Shown one piece after another: positions 7,041-16,163 of a stretch of DNA of 64,000 nt. The notes below the pieces were generated by a model. It saw only the letters and a program-made list of their open reading frames with translations. It was not told where the DNA came from and searched no databases. The translations under genes and the position numbers were made by a program. The stretch is from Chloroflexota bacterium. GTDB taxonomy: Bacteria; Chloroflexota; Anaerolineae; Anaerolineales; UBA4823. The DNA lies in the NCBI GenBank assembly GCA_029557965.1, contig JAKQIM010000012.1, positions 1-64,000 of the forward strand, in the 5' to 3' direction. Position 1 is the first letter of the stretch, and every line of letters begins with the position of its first letter.

Positions 7041-8633
7041 TCACGCGCCCCCCATCATCCCCCTGGGCCTATATTGCAGCGCCTCTGCCAAATGGCTCGG
7101 CCCGATGCGCTCACTCCCCGCCAAATCCGCGATCGTTCTCGCCAGCTTGAGAATGCGGTGATACGCCCGCGCCGACAATTGTAACTGGCTCATGGCGCTC
7201 TTCATCAGGCTGCGGCTGGTGTCGTCCAGGTCGCAGAACTTGCGCACCTCGGCGGGGCGCATATCGGCATTGCAGTGTACGGGCGAAGCATTCGCCGTCG
7301 AGACCTTGTCTGGATGGGCGTCATGCGGCGATTGTTTCGCCCCTACGGGCACGGCGGCGAAACGCTCGCGCTGGATCTGGCGGGCGGTTTCGACACGCAA
7401 ACGCACCGTCTCGGAGGGCTCGCCCAGGCGAGAATCGCTCAGCTTGTCGTATTCCACGCGCGGGACTTCGATGTGGATATCGATGCGGTCAAGGAGGGGG
7501 CCGGAGATGCGCTTCTGGTATTTGGTGACGGTGGCCGAGGAGCAGGTGCAAGGCTTGACGGAGTCACCCGCGTAACCGCAGGGGCATGGGTTCATGGCGC
7601 CAATCAATTGAAAGTTAGCCGGGAAGGTCAGCGAACCCTGGGCGCGGCTGATGGTGACAACCTTGTCTTCCATCGGCTGGCGCATCACCTCAAGCACGCG
7701 CATGCCAAATTCGGGCAGTTCGTCCAAGAAGAGCACACCGCGGTGCGCCAGGCTGATCTCGCCGGGGTGAGGCTGGTTGCCGCCGCCCACCAGCCCGGCG
7801 TGGCTGATGGTGTGGTGCGGGGCGCGGAAGGGGCGGTTCTGGATCAATGGGGTGTCGGGCGGGAGCTGGTCGGCAACCGAATAAATGCGCGTCACGTCCA
7901 GCGCTTCGTCGATGCTCATCTTGGGTAAGATGCCCGGCAGGGCACGCGCCAGCAGGGTCTTGCCGGCGCCGGGTGGCCCGACCATGAGCACGTTGTGGCC
8001 CCCAGCCGCCGCCACTTCGAGGGCACGCTTGACGTGCTCTTGCCCCTTGATCTCGCGAAAGTCGGTCGGCGGCACCACGGCCAGGGTTTCGGGCTGGACC
8101 GGCGGCTGGATGGGCAGTTCGGCCCGCCCGCTCAGGTGGGCATGCAGCGAGGCCAGGGTATCCACGGGGATGACTTCCAGGTCGGGGATGAGGGCGGCTT
8201 CAGCGGCGTCTTCTTGCGGGACGAAGATGCGCCGGAAGCCCTGGCTGCGCGCCGTGGCGGCCATGGGCAGCACGCCACGCGCGTGGCGCACGCGGCCATC
8301 TAGCGAAAGCTCGCCCACCACCAGGGCGCCGTCTACGGCTTCTTGCGGCAGGTGGCCCATCATCACCAGCACGCCCAGGGCGATGGGCAGGTCGTAGGTG
8401 GGGCCTTCTTTGCGCACCGCGGCAGGGGCCAGGTTGACCACCACGCGCTTGCGCGGGTAGGGTAGGGCGGTGTTCTTGATGGCAGCCTGGACGCGTTCGC
8501 GCGATTCTTGTACGGCAGCATCGGGCAGGCCGACGATGGTGATGCCGGGCAAGCCGTCGGCGGTATCGACTTCTACCTCGACGATGACGCCTTCGAGGCC
8601 GATGACTGCGCAAGAGTGGACGCGTGAGAGCAT
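7041..8633 (-). CDS. comM: Mg-chelatase-like AAA+ ATPase, YifB/ComM family
   Basis: Full-length (530 aa) YifB/ComM family protein. It has an N-terminal Lon-protease-like domain (SRVHSCAVIGLEG...VGLPDAAVQESRERV), an AAA+ core with Walker A GPPGAGKTLLARALPG, the PCPCGY cysteine motif, and a C-terminal helical domain ending YRPRGMMGGA. ComM in Vibrio/Haemophilus is a branch-migration helicase promoting natural transformation; the role here is inferred. The start at 8633 (MLSRVHSC) fits the family; the longer frame to 8732 has no support. A 70-bp palindromic element (7277-7346) is read through in frame, adding about 23 residues (around VPVGAKQSPHDAHP). A truncated copy lies at 1013-1516. Confidence 0.9.
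   Translation of the reverse strand: MLSRVHSCAVIGLEGVIVEVEVDTADGLPGITIVGLPDAAVQESRERVQAAIKNTALPYPRKRVVVNLAPAAVRKEGPTYDLPIALGVLVMMGHLPQEAVDGALVVGELSLDGRVRHARGVLPMAATARSQGFRRIFVPQEDAAEAALIPDLEVIPVDTLASLHAHLSGRAELPIQPPVQPETLAVVPPTDFREIKGQEHVKRALEVAAAGGHNVLMVGPPGAGKTLLARALPGILPKMSIDEALDVTRIYSVADQLPPDTPLIQNRPFRAPHHTISHAGLVGGGNQPHPGEISLAHRGVLFLDELPEFGMRVLEVMRQPMEDKVVTISRAQGSLTFPANFQLIGAMNPCPCGYAGDSVKPCTCSSATVTKYQKRISGPLLDRIDIHIEVPRVEYDKLSDSRLGEPSETVRLRVETARQIQRERFAAVPVGAKQSPHDAHPDKVSTANASPVHCNADMRPAEVRKFCDLDDTSRSLMKSAMSQLQLSARAYHRILKLARTIADLAGSERIGPSHLAEALQYRPRGMMGGA
7277..7346. repeat. Imperfect 21-bp terminal inverted repeat element inside yifB
   Basis: The left arm 7277-7297 and right arm 7326-7346 are reverse complements at 18 of 21 positions, with motifs GGGCGAA and TTCGCCCC at the ends and a 28-bp centre. 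The element interrupts the coding sequence without breaking the frame. It looks like a small non-autonomous palindromic (MITE-like) element of the kind that can live inside protein genes. Confidence 0.65.
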
Positions 8634-8785
8634 AGGATCAGTGGATGACAGACGAAGTGGACGAAACGAAAACCCCAAAAACTTGCCTGAGATTATTATA
8701 CCCCAGGCTTTCATCACAGGCGTTATAATCATGAGGACGGATAAGACCGGTAAATTATTGGATTCTGGATAAGGAGAAAATCAGC

Positions 8786-9637
8786 ATGGACCAACCACGT
8801 ACGATTGCATACTTGATCACCCCGACGATGGTTAGCGAGGGGGCCGGGGTGCGCTTGCAGCGCTCGTTTGGGCCCAGCCGCGCTAACCCCCTTGATCCCT
8901 TCTTGCTGTTCGACCATTTTGCCTTTAACGAACCGATCGAAGAGGCCTTGGTTGGCTTTCCAACGCACCCGCACCGCGGCATTGAGACCGTGACCTACAT
9001 GCTCGAAGGCGAGGTGCAGCATAAAGATAGCCTGGGCAACACCGGCCTGATCGAGCCGGGAGATGTGCAGTGGATGACGGCTGGCGGGGGCATTATGCAC
9101 GAAGAAATGCCGCGTCCCAGCCCCGAGGGCAAGGTGCGAGGTTTCCAGTTATGGGTCAATCTGCCTGCCAGCCTGAAGATGAGCGCGCCGCGCTACCAGG
9201 AAGTGAAGGCCGCCAGCATCCCAACCGTTGACCTGGCGGGGGTCCGCCTGCGGGTGGTAGCCGGAGATGCGGTGGGTGCAAGTGGGCCGGTGACCGAGAT
9301 CGCAGCCAGTCCCTTATACCTGGATGTGCAAATTGAGGCCGGTGCGAGCTTCAATCATTCCATTCCAGAGGGTCATACGGCGATCGCGTATGTATTTGAA
9401 GGCCAGGGCTTGTTCGGCGATCCAGCCCAAGAAGTGTCGGCCTTTACCATGATTGTCTTCAGCGATGGCAACGACTTGAGCGTGCGCGCTGCCCCCGATG
9501 CGCCCCTGCGCTTTATGCTGATGGTCGGCGCACCGTTCAAAGAGCCGGCGGTTCCTTACGGGCCTTTCGTGATGAACACAGACGAAGAGATCCGCCAGGC
9601 CTTGGCAGACCTGCGCAATGGGACCTTTGTGAAGTAA
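8786..9637 (+). CDS. Pirin family protein
   Basis: Bicupin of the pirin family (283 aa). The N-terminal cupin carries the metal-binding set: THPHRGIETVTYMLEGEVQH gives the first two His, and GGGIMHEEMP gives the last His and Glu, as in YhhW/human pirin. Some pirins have quercetin 2,3-dioxygenase activity; others regulate proteins, so the substrate is open. A good ribosome-binding site (AAGGAGA at 8771-8777) supports the ATG at 8786. A -10-like TATAAT lies at 8724-8729. It is monocistronic, ending before a hairpin shared with the convergent beta-helix gene. Confidence 0.9.
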   Translation: MDQPRTIAYLITPTMVSEGAGVRLQRSFGPSRANPLDPFLLFDHFAFNEPIEEALVGFPTHPHRGIETVTYMLEGEVQHKDSLGNTGLIEPGDVQWMTAGGGIMHEEMPRPSPEGKVRGFQLWVNLPASLKMSAPRYQEVKAASIPTVDLAGVRLRVVAGDAVGASGPVTEIAASPLYLDVQIEAGASFNHSIPEGHTAIAYVFEGQGLFGDPAQEVSAFTMIVFSDGNDLSVRAAPDAPLRFMLMVGAPFKEPAVPYGPFVMNTDEEIRQALADLRNGTFVK

Positions 9638-9664
9638 GTCGAAGCCTGGGAACAAGCAAACTTT

Positions 9665-9701
9665 GGGTATGAATTGGCGACAAAGCCGCCAATTCATACC
9701 C
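9665..9701. terminator. Bidirectional hairpin between convergent genes
   Basis: 15-bp perfect arms (GGGTATGAATTGGCG and its complement) with a 7-base loop, followed by CATTTTTG on the + strand. It sits between the pirin stop and the beta-helix gene stop. A second hairpin with the same GGGTATGAA end occurs at 18591-18639. Confidence 0.75.
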
Positions 9702-9715
9702 CATTTTTGTTTCCT

Positions 9716-11620
9716 TTACTTTTTAGCTACAACGGGCAGGTAGATGCGCTGGTAAGTGCCGGGGAGAATGTACTCGTCTGCACCCAGGTCTGGAGTGCCG
9801 AAGCGCGGCTCATCGTCGATATCCCAACTGACCGCTGTTTCTACGCCCTTGTCGATGGCCGCCGATTCGGCCCGGATGTGGTAATCTCCAGCCGCGGGAT
9901 CGACGAAGGCGGGATCGCCCGGCTCGGCATGCGTGACGAAGAAGGTGCCCGCTCCCCAGGTGTCGCTGATATTGCCAGACCAGAGGATTCCATCTGCCAC
10001 TACCACGTTATTGACCTCTTCGCCATGGGCATAGATGCCCACCACATGGCTGACAACGATGGTGTTGTGCATTTGCACTTGCGAGCGCTCACCAGAGTTG
10101 GAATCCTCGATCACGTACAAACCCACTCCGTCGCCGCCCGTGTTCTCAGCAAGGGTATTGTGGATCAATTCGGGCGACCCGCCGTTGACGTAGATGCCGG
10201 GGGCGTGGAAGTGGGTTGTATCCCCACCGGTCACATAATTATGGGCGATGATATTGTTTTGCAGGGTGGGGCTGTCGTTGATGTACACCCCGCCGCCATA
10301 CCCGCCCCAGTACTGGTTGCCAACGTGAGTAAAGCCAAAAGCGGTGTTGTAGCGGATGATGTTGCTGTCTAGCAGGATGTTGTCGCCAATAAGGAACATG
10401 CCGCCGCCATAACCATGAGAATTGATCGCCGCGTCCTCGCCGGCAAAATTGTATTCGATCAGGTTGCCCATCACCGTAACCATACCATCTGGACCGGTGT
10501 CGATATACAGCCCGGCGCCTTTGCAAGCAGAATATGTATTGGTGTTGTGGTGGATGTGGTTGTTTTGCAGCAGCACCTCGCCGCCCCATACCGGGTCGAT
10601 TTTTACCCCCGGGTCATCATCATAGCCTTTGCCGCGGTTGTACCGGATCTCATTGCCAATGATGTTCAGGTTGCCATCCCCGATGGACAGGCCACTGCTT
10701 GAGCTGCCGTGGATGAGGTTATAAGCAATGCGCCCATTCCCGTTAACGTAAAATCCGCTGCCCCCCTGGGTATTGCTGATGACATTGCTTTCAACCACCA
10801 TCTCGGTTTTGAAGGTGTATAGTGCTGTGCCGTCGTCGTTATTTTCTAGCCAACTTTGGCGCAGGGTCAGGCTGCCCTTTTGAGCACTGATCGCTCCGCC
10901 GTGGTTTGATAAGAACTGGTTGTTGGCGGTGATTTGGGTTTCAGCCTCAAACAGGTAGACTCCCGCCCCGCCGCCGGCCTCGTTCTCTTCAAATGTGGTA
11001 CTCGTCATATTCAGGCTGCCGTGTCGCTGGTATAGACCGCCGCCAGAACCGTTGCTGGGGGCAAAGTTGTTACCAAGCACACATTGCTTAATGATGAGGT
11101 TGGATTCGTTCACATATACCCCGCCGCCGGCATCGTAATTCTCAAACATTGAAGGCTGGTGACCGCCCAGCCCGGTCGAGTCGCCGTAGCTGATGTGCAA
11201 GCCCTCTAGGGTGACGGTGATCTGCGTGCTGCTGATGTACACGCCCCGCCCCAGGGTCATGGCATTCAGCTCGGTGATATTGGCCTCGGGGTTGGGGGTG
11301 TCCCAGTTGCTGGTCAGAAATCCGCCTCGGATGGTGACGCTTTTATCAATGTACAAGGCTTGCGAAAGCCCGCCCTGGTTGTTGACCCCCATGTAAGTCC
11401 CAGCCGCCACGCGGATCTCGTCACCGGGTTGGGCGGCATCTACCGCTTCTTGAATGGTAGCATAGCAGGGGCTGGCAGCGCCGCAGCCTGTGCTGGCAAC
11501 GTAATGTGTGGCGGCAAGCGGTTGGGCAGAGGCTGATCCTGCCAACCTGGGCCAGGCTGCCGCCAGCAGCAGCGCAAAAGCGACCGCGCAACAGATACCT
11601 AAGATTCGATTCAATTTCAT
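9716..11620 (-). CDS. Secreted right-handed parallel beta-helix protein
   Basis: Exported 634-aa protein. The signal peptide is MKLNRILGICCAVAFALLLA with cleavage near SASAQPLA. It is followed by the CYATIQEAVDAAQPGDEIRV motif typical of pectate-lyase-like parallel beta-helix proteins (DUF1565/NosD/Par_beta type), then many short Asn/Gly-rich rungs (for example NNFAPSNGSGGGLY, YNTAFGFTHVGNQYWGGYGG). The C-terminus is RIYLPVVAKK, a tail shared in type with two other secreted proteins in this window. The start at 11620 is preceded by AGGAG at 8-bp spacing; the longer frame uses a GTG without better support. It may bind or cleave polysaccharides; no catalytic residues were assigned. Confidence 0.85.
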   Translation of the reverse strand: MKLNRILGICCAVAFALLLAAAWPRLAGSASAQPLAATHYVASTGCGAASPCYATIQEAVDAAQPGDEIRVAAGTYMGVNNQGGLSQALYIDKSVTIRGGFLTSNWDTPNPEANITELNAMTLGRGVYISSTQITVTLEGLHISYGDSTGLGGHQPSMFENYDAGGGVYVNESNLIIKQCVLGNNFAPSNGSGGGLYQRHGSLNMTSTTFEENEAGGGAGVYLFEAETQITANNQFLSNHGGAISAQKGSLTLRQSWLENNDDGTALYTFKTEMVVESNVISNTQGGSGFYVNGNGRIAYNLIHGSSSSGLSIGDGNLNIIGNEIRYNRGKGYDDDPGVKIDPVWGGEVLLQNNHIHHNTNTYSACKGAGLYIDTGPDGMVTVMGNLIEYNFAGEDAAINSHGYGGGMFLIGDNILLDSNIIRYNTAFGFTHVGNQYWGGYGGGVYINDSPTLQNNIIAHNYVTGGDTTHFHAPGIYVNGGSPELIHNTLAENTGGDGVGLYVIEDSNSGERSQVQMHNTIVVSHVVGIYAHGEEVNNVVVADGILWSGNISDTWGAGTFFVTHAEPGDPAFVDPAAGDYHIRAESAAIDKGVETAVSWDIDDEPRFGTPDLGADEYILPGTYQRIYLPVVAKK

Positions 11621-11891
11621 GGTTGACACTCCTCATAAGCACAATGATATGGGTGAAGAGAAACTCCTTGAGCCCGGTTTTGTCCGGGCAACTTTATTGG
11701 CCTTTTCAGCGGTATATTTTCTTGCTGGGGTGATGTCGATGGCGTTGGCAACCGCAACGCAGAATATCCTCTTTCATTGTATAGAAGATCATCCTGTTTG
11801 TAAAGTATCTCTTCTTGCCTCTCGGAAAGAACCCTGGCCTGGCAAGGCGGCAAGAAGCTGACCCAGGCCAATTTGTGGTACGATATATCTT

Positions 11892-12890
11892 ATGATCAAA
11901 CATTACGTCCCCCTGCTTCTTATCCTCAGTATCCTGCTGCTGGGCCTGGCGGCCTGCACAGCCAAGGATGAGCCGGCTGTGGTGGTGTATACCTCGGTCG
12001 ATCAACCTTTTGCCGAGCCGATCTTGACCGCCTTTGAGCAGAAGACCGGCGTTCGCGTCCTGGCAGTCTACGATACCGAAGCCGCCAAGACCACCGGCCT
12101 GGTCAGCCGCCTGTCGGCCGAGCGCGATCATCCACAGGCCGACGTGTTTTGGAGCTCAGAGATCGCCCAAACGCTCTGGCTGCAAGACCACGGCTTGTTG
12201 GCTGTTTATCAATCGCCGGTTGCAGATGATATCCCGGCTGGCTTCCGCGATCCGCAGGGGTATTGGACCGGGTTAGGTTACCGGACGCGCGTGATCATCG
12301 TTAATACCGAGCGCGTAGCGCCCGAAGACTATCCCCAAACCCTGGCTGACCTGCTCGACCCAAAGTGGGGCCCTGGCGAGGTGGGCCTGGCGAACCCGCT
12401 CTTTGGCACCACGGCTACCCATGCCGCCGCCCTGTATGCAAGCTGGGGAGCTCAGCCGGCCCTGGATTATTTTCAACAGCTTGAGGCCCAGGGGGTGCGC
12501 ATCGTAGATGGCAACTCGGTGGTGCGCGATATGGTCGCCAGCGGCGACCTGAAGCTTGGCCTGACCGACACCGATGATGCCGATGCTGCCGTCCAGGCTG
12601 GCAAGCCTGTGATCGTTATCTTCCCCGATCAAGATGGGGCCGGCACCCTGGCGATCCCCAATACGGTGGCGCTGGTTGCCGGTGGGCCAAACCTGGCCCA
12701 GGGCCAGGCACTGATCGACTACCTGCTGAGCGCAGAGGTTGAGACGCAGTTGATCCGCGATGGCTTTTTGCATGGTTCGCTGCGCGACTCGGCATCTGCA
12801 GGGCCGGTGTTGATGGCTGTGGATTGGCGGGCGGTGGCAGAGCAAATGGAAGCCGCCAAGCGCGATCTGCAAGACCTTTTCTTGCGATGA
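11892..12890 (+). CDS. Fe(III)-type ABC transporter substrate-binding lipoprotein
   Basis: Extracellular solute-binding protein of the FbpA/FutA class. The signal peptide ends in the lipobox GLAAC, so the mature protein should be lipid-anchored. The opening strand VVVYTSVDQPFAEPILTAFE is characteristic of ferric-iron binding proteins. Later segments (FWSSEIAQTLWLQ, LGLTDTDDADAAVQAGKPV) fit the family. Length is 332 aa. The next two genes encode a double-length permease (ATGA overlap) and an ATPase, forming a complete importer. The metal is inferred from the family; 2-aminoethylphosphonate or thiamine relatives cannot be fully excluded. Confidence 0.85.
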   Translation: MIKHYVPLLLILSILLLGLAACTAKDEPAVVVYTSVDQPFAEPILTAFEQKTGVRVLAVYDTEAAKTTGLVSRLSAERDHPQADVFWSSEIAQTLWLQDHGLLAVYQSPVADDIPAGFRDPQGYWTGLGYRTRVIIVNTERVAPEDYPQTLADLLDPKWGPGEVGLANPLFGTTATHAAALYASWGAQPALDYFQQLEAQGVRIVDGNSVVRDMVASGDLKLGLTDTDDADAAVQAGKPVIVIFPDQDGAGTLAIPNTVALVAGGPNLAQGQALIDYLLSAEVETQLIRDGFLHGSLRDSASAGPVLMAVDWRAVAEQMEAAKRDLQDLFLR

Positions 12891-14509
12891 AGTCTTCTCC
12901 TAGGGGCATCCATTCCTCCATCGGGCAGGGGCTTGGGCTGGCGGCTTACCTGCTGGTGACGCTTGGGCCGGCGGCCTGGTTGGGATGGGCCCTGCTGGAA
13001 ACAGTTGTTGGGGGATGGGGGAATAGCGCCGCCCCGGTTCTGCAAGCCGAGGGCGTTGGGTTGAACAGCCGTACCTGGGGGCTTTTGGGGCACAGCCTGG
13101 GGTTGGCGGCGCTGGTCACGGCTGGCAGCCTGCTCTTGGGGCTGGGCGCGGCGGTGTGGATTGTGACCCGCCCGCCCTGGTTAGGCCGCCTGACGCGCAA
13201 GCTTTACCTGGTTCCCTTTATCATTCCTGGTTATATCTACGCCCTGACGTGGTTGAGCCTTTTCAGCCGTTCGAGCCTGCTGGCCCAGGGGGTAGAGCGC
13301 TTATTTGGGCAGGCCCCCTCTGCCTATGGGCTGCCCGGTGCGGTGTTGATCCTGGCGCTGATCTACGCGCCGCTGGTGACCCTGGTGATGTTGGCGGCTT
13401 TGGATGCCAGCGAACCAGAGTTGGTGGAGCAGGCCCTGCTGATGGGTCCGGCTGGGCGAGCCTGGCGCGGCGTGATCCTGCCGCTCAGCCGGCCTGGCGC
13501 AGTGGCGGCGGCAGGGCTGGTCTTTGCGCTGGCGCTGGTGGAATACGGCGTGCCGGCTTTGCTGGAATTCAATGTTTATCCAATGGAAATCTATGCTGAG
13601 TTCAGCCAGAGCGGCGACCCACTGCGGGCCTTGTTGTTGGCCTTGCCCGTGCTGATCAGCGCGGCGCTGTTGGTCGGTGCCGCCCAGTGGCTGCTGCAGC
13701 GTACGCCGCTTTCGAGCCGCCCACAGGGCGCGGCCTGGTTAAGCAACCTGCCTTTACCCGGTTTTGAGCGCACCCTGGCCTGGTTTTCGGCGCTCAGCCT
13801 GGCGGCGGCCTGCCTGCTGCCCATCCTGGTGTTGGTCATCCAGGCCGGCAGCCTTTCGGTGGTGTGGAGCGCGGCCAGCCAGGCCCAGCATGACCTGCTG
13901 ACCACGCTGCTTTTGGCGCTTAGCGCGGCTTTGGGGGCGGTTCTGGTGGCCTTCATCCCTGCCCAACGCCTAGCTGCATCGGATGCAGCATCCCCCTGGC
14001 TGTGGGCGCTCTTGCTGGTGCCGCTGGCTGTGCCTGCGCCGCTGGTGGGGATCGGGCTGGTTGACCTGGCAAACCATTTGCCGGGCCGCAGCCTGGGCTG
14101 GTTTTTCATGTGGGCCGCTCACGTGGGGCGTTTTGCGCCGTTGGCCCTGATCGCATTGGTGGCCCAGTTCCGCCGCCGCGAGCCTCTTTTGCACGAGCTG
14201 GCACAACTTTACCCGGTGGGTTGGCTGCGGCGTTTGTGGCAGATCGACCTGCCGCTGATGGCGGGCGGGCTGAGCGCGGCGCTGGTGGTTGTCTTTGCCC
14301 TGTCGTTGGGAGAGATCGGCGCCACCCTGCTGGTCATCCCCCCCGGCCTGGGCACGGCTGCCCTGCGCCTGTACAATTTGTTGCACTACGGTGCGCCTGC
14401 CAGCACGGCCGGGCTGGCTTTGAGCTTGCTGTTCATCATATTGGCAGTTGGGGGTTTGTGGGCTGGATTTTATGAACGAGGAGTGCGGCGCTTTGGGCAA
14501 ATTGATTGA
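12887..14509 (+). CDS. Fe(III)-type ABC transporter permease, two-domain
   Basis: FbpB-type fused permease of 540 aa with about 12 hydrophobic segments in two halves. Each half has an EAA-like coupling loop: EQALLMGPAGRAWRGVILPL in the first and HELAQLYPVGWLRRLWQIDL in the second. The ATG at 12887 overlaps the stop of the binding-protein gene (ATGA), which decides the start over the longer frame at 12824. It is the membrane channel of the importer encoded with its neighbours. Confidence 0.88.
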   Translation: MKSSPRGIHSSIGQGLGLAAYLLVTLGPAAWLGWALLETVVGGWGNSAAPVLQAEGVGLNSRTWGLLGHSLGLAALVTAGSLLLGLGAAVWIVTRPPWLGRLTRKLYLVPFIIPGYIYALTWLSLFSRSSLLAQGVERLFGQAPSAYGLPGAVLILALIYAPLVTLVMLAALDASEPELVEQALLMGPAGRAWRGVILPLSRPGAVAAAGLVFALALVEYGVPALLEFNVYPMEIYAEFSQSGDPLRALLLALPVLISAALLVGAAQWLLQRTPLSSRPQGAAWLSNLPLPGFERTLAWFSALSLAAACLLPILVLVIQAGSLSVVWSAASQAQHDLLTTLLLALSAALGAVLVAFIPAQRLAASDAASPWLWALLLVPLAVPAPLVGIGLVDLANHLPGRSLGWFFMWAAHVGRFAPLALIALVAQFRRREPLLHELAQLYPVGWLRRLWQIDLPLMAGGLSAALVVVFALSLGEIGATLLVIPPGLGTAALRLYNLLHYGAPASTAGLALSLLFIILAVGGLWAGFYERGVRRFGQID

Positions 14510-15131
14510 GGTGCAGCAGGTCGGCAAACGCTTCGGTGCGGTGCAGGCGCTGGAAGGCATCTCGTTCAGCGTGCCGGGCGGCGGATCCCTGGCATTGAGA
14601 GGCCCTTCAGGCAGCGGGAAGACCACCCTCTTGCGCCTGATCTGCGGCTTGGAAGAACCCGACCGCGGCCAGGTTGCCCTGGATGGGCAGGTGGTCAGCC
14701 AGCCGGGCCGCCTGGCACCGCCCTGGCAGCGCGGCATTGGCGCCGTCTTTCAGAAGCCGGCCTTGTGGCCTCACCTGACCGTCCGCCAGAACGCAGCCTT
14801 TGGGCTGACCGGCTGGGGAAAGCAACAGGCTGCGGCCCGCCTGGATGAGTTGTTGGATGCGGTGGATCTTTCGAAATTGGCTGAGCGCTACCCCTACCAG
14901 CTTTCTGGCGGAGAGGCCCAGCGTGCCGCACTGCTGCGCGCCCTGGCGCCGCGCCCGCCCATCTTGCTGTTGGATGAGCCGTTTGCCAACCTGGACCCCG
15001 CCCTGCGCACCTCGATGTTGGCCTTTGTTCAACAGACTCAGCAGGCTGAGGGCGCTACGCTGATCTTGGTAGCACATGATGACGAAAGTGCAGCCATTTG
15101 CACGCAAGTGCTGTATTTGGAGAAGCGCTAA
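14493..15131 (+). CDS. Fe(III)-type ABC transporter ATP-binding protein
   Basis: ABC ATPase with Walker A GPSGSGKTTLLRLICG, signature LSGGEAQRAALLRALA, Walker B ILLLDEPFANLD and switch His in LILVAHDDES. At about 212 aa it lacks the C-terminal regulatory domain of longer FbpC proteins. A TTG at 14493 with GAGGAG 9 bp upstream gives a family-like N-terminus (GKLIEVQQVGKRFG); an ATG at 14472 is the alternative. The gene overlaps the permease end. Its TAA overlaps the stop codon of the convergent propeller gene by two bases. Confidence 0.85.
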   Translation: MGKLIEVQQVGKRFGAVQALEGISFSVPGGGSLALRGPSGSGKTTLLRLICGLEEPDRGQVALDGQVVSQPGRLAPPWQRGIGAVFQKPALWPHLTVRQNAAFGLTGWGKQQAAARLDELLDAVDLSKLAERYPYQLSGGEAQRAALLRALAPRPPILLLDEPFANLDPALRTSMLAFVQQTQQAEGATLILVAHDDESAAICTQVLYLEKR

Positions 15132-16126
15132 GGCCGGGCGTAGGGCGCAATACTTGTCAGGCCGTCGCGCGTGGCAACCCAGGCGGCGCCATCGGCGTCA
15201 AAGAGGATGGCCTTGATCTCGTCGTGCGAGAGGCCGTCTTGGGTGGTGTACACCTCGAATACGTTGCTGTGTAAGACTGCCAAGCCGTCATATTCGGAAC
15301 CAAACCACAAGCCCCCATCTGGGGCCAGCGCCAGCGAGCGCACTTTTTCGCCCGCCAGGCCGTTTTCCAGGGTCACCAGCCGCGCAATCTGCCAGCTTCC
15401 ACCGGCAGATTGCACCAGCTCAGCCGCTCCGCCGCGGTCATTTAAGCCGCTGCCGGCCCAAACCTGCTCCGCTGAAACGGCCACCAGCGAAGTGATGTTG
15501 TTGTGGGGCAGGCCGTTGTGAATGCTGAAGTACTGCCAGTCACCACCGGCAGAGCGGTAGCTCAGCCCGCCGCGCGGCGCCACGTAAGAGCCAAACCACA
15601 TCCCGCCATCGGGCAGGGGCAAGATCACGTTGACCATATCATCCAGCAGGCCGCCGGCCAGGGTCAGCGTTTGCCAACCGCCCTGTGTTTGTACTGCTGC
15701 GCCGCCCCAGGTGCCCACCCACAAACGCCCGGCTGCATCCAATGCCAGGGCGTTCACGCGTTCATCCGGCAGCCCTTCGGCTTCGCTGTAAGTTTGCCAG
15801 TTCCCGGGCCCCTGGTAGCAGGTGAGGCCCTGGTTATGCCCAATCCACAGCCTGCCATCTGCATCCACCAGCAGGGCGCGCACGTATTCCAGCGGTGGGT
15901 CAAAAGGGATCTGCTGCACCAACGTGCCGGTGCGGCGGTCTAACTGGTAAACCCCTTCCACCCCGCCTGCCCACAGGGTATTGCCTTGCTCAGCCAGGGC
16001 AAAGATGTCTTGCGGCGGGCGGATCACCTGCCAGCCAGGCCGGGCCGCTGGTGTTGGCGCTGCGGGAGGGTGGCTTAACAAGAAAAGGCCAGTGAGGAGG
16101 AGTATCCCACTGGCCCCTAAGATCAA
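15128..16126 (-). CDS. Membrane-anchored propeller protein with two-component-regulator propeller repeats
   Basis: An N-terminal hydrophobic anchor or signal (ILGASGILLLTGLFLLSH) is followed by a Pro/Ala linker and repeated blades of the Reg_prop type: ADGRLWIGHNQGL, AAGRLWVGTWGGA, PDGGMWFGSY, PDGGLWFGSEYDG, ADGAAWVATRDGL. These form a beta-propeller sensor or scaffold, here without a kinase domain. The start is uncertain: the TTG at 16126 lacks basic residues before the anchor, whereas the same frame extends upstream through TARRATAF with GAGGAGG but no standard start codon. Downstream on the same strand as two genes of unknown function. Role unknown. Confidence 0.7.
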   Translation of the reverse strand: MILGASGILLLTGLFLLSHPPAAPTPAARPGWQVIRPPQDIFALAEQGNTLWAGGVEGVYQLDRRTGTLVQQIPFDPPLEYVRALLVDADGRLWIGHNQGLTCYQGPGNWQTYSEAEGLPDERVNALALDAAGRLWVGTWGGAAVQTQGGWQTLTLAGGLLDDMVNVILPLPDGGMWFGSYVAPRGGLSYRSAGGDWQYFSIHNGLPHNNITSLVAVSAEQVWAGSGLNDRGGAAELVQSAGGSWQIARLVTLENGLAGEKVRSLALAPDGGLWFGSEYDGLAVLHSNVFEVYTTQDGLSHDEIKAILFDADGAAWVATRDGLTSIAPYARP

Positions 16127-16163
16127 GAAAGCGGTGGCTCGCCGTGCCGTAAGCCTTGCCTCC

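Noticed and set aside
7275-8397. Several + strand frames opposite yifB
   Set aside because: All are shadows of the intact minus-strand AAA+ gene with no start signals or domains.
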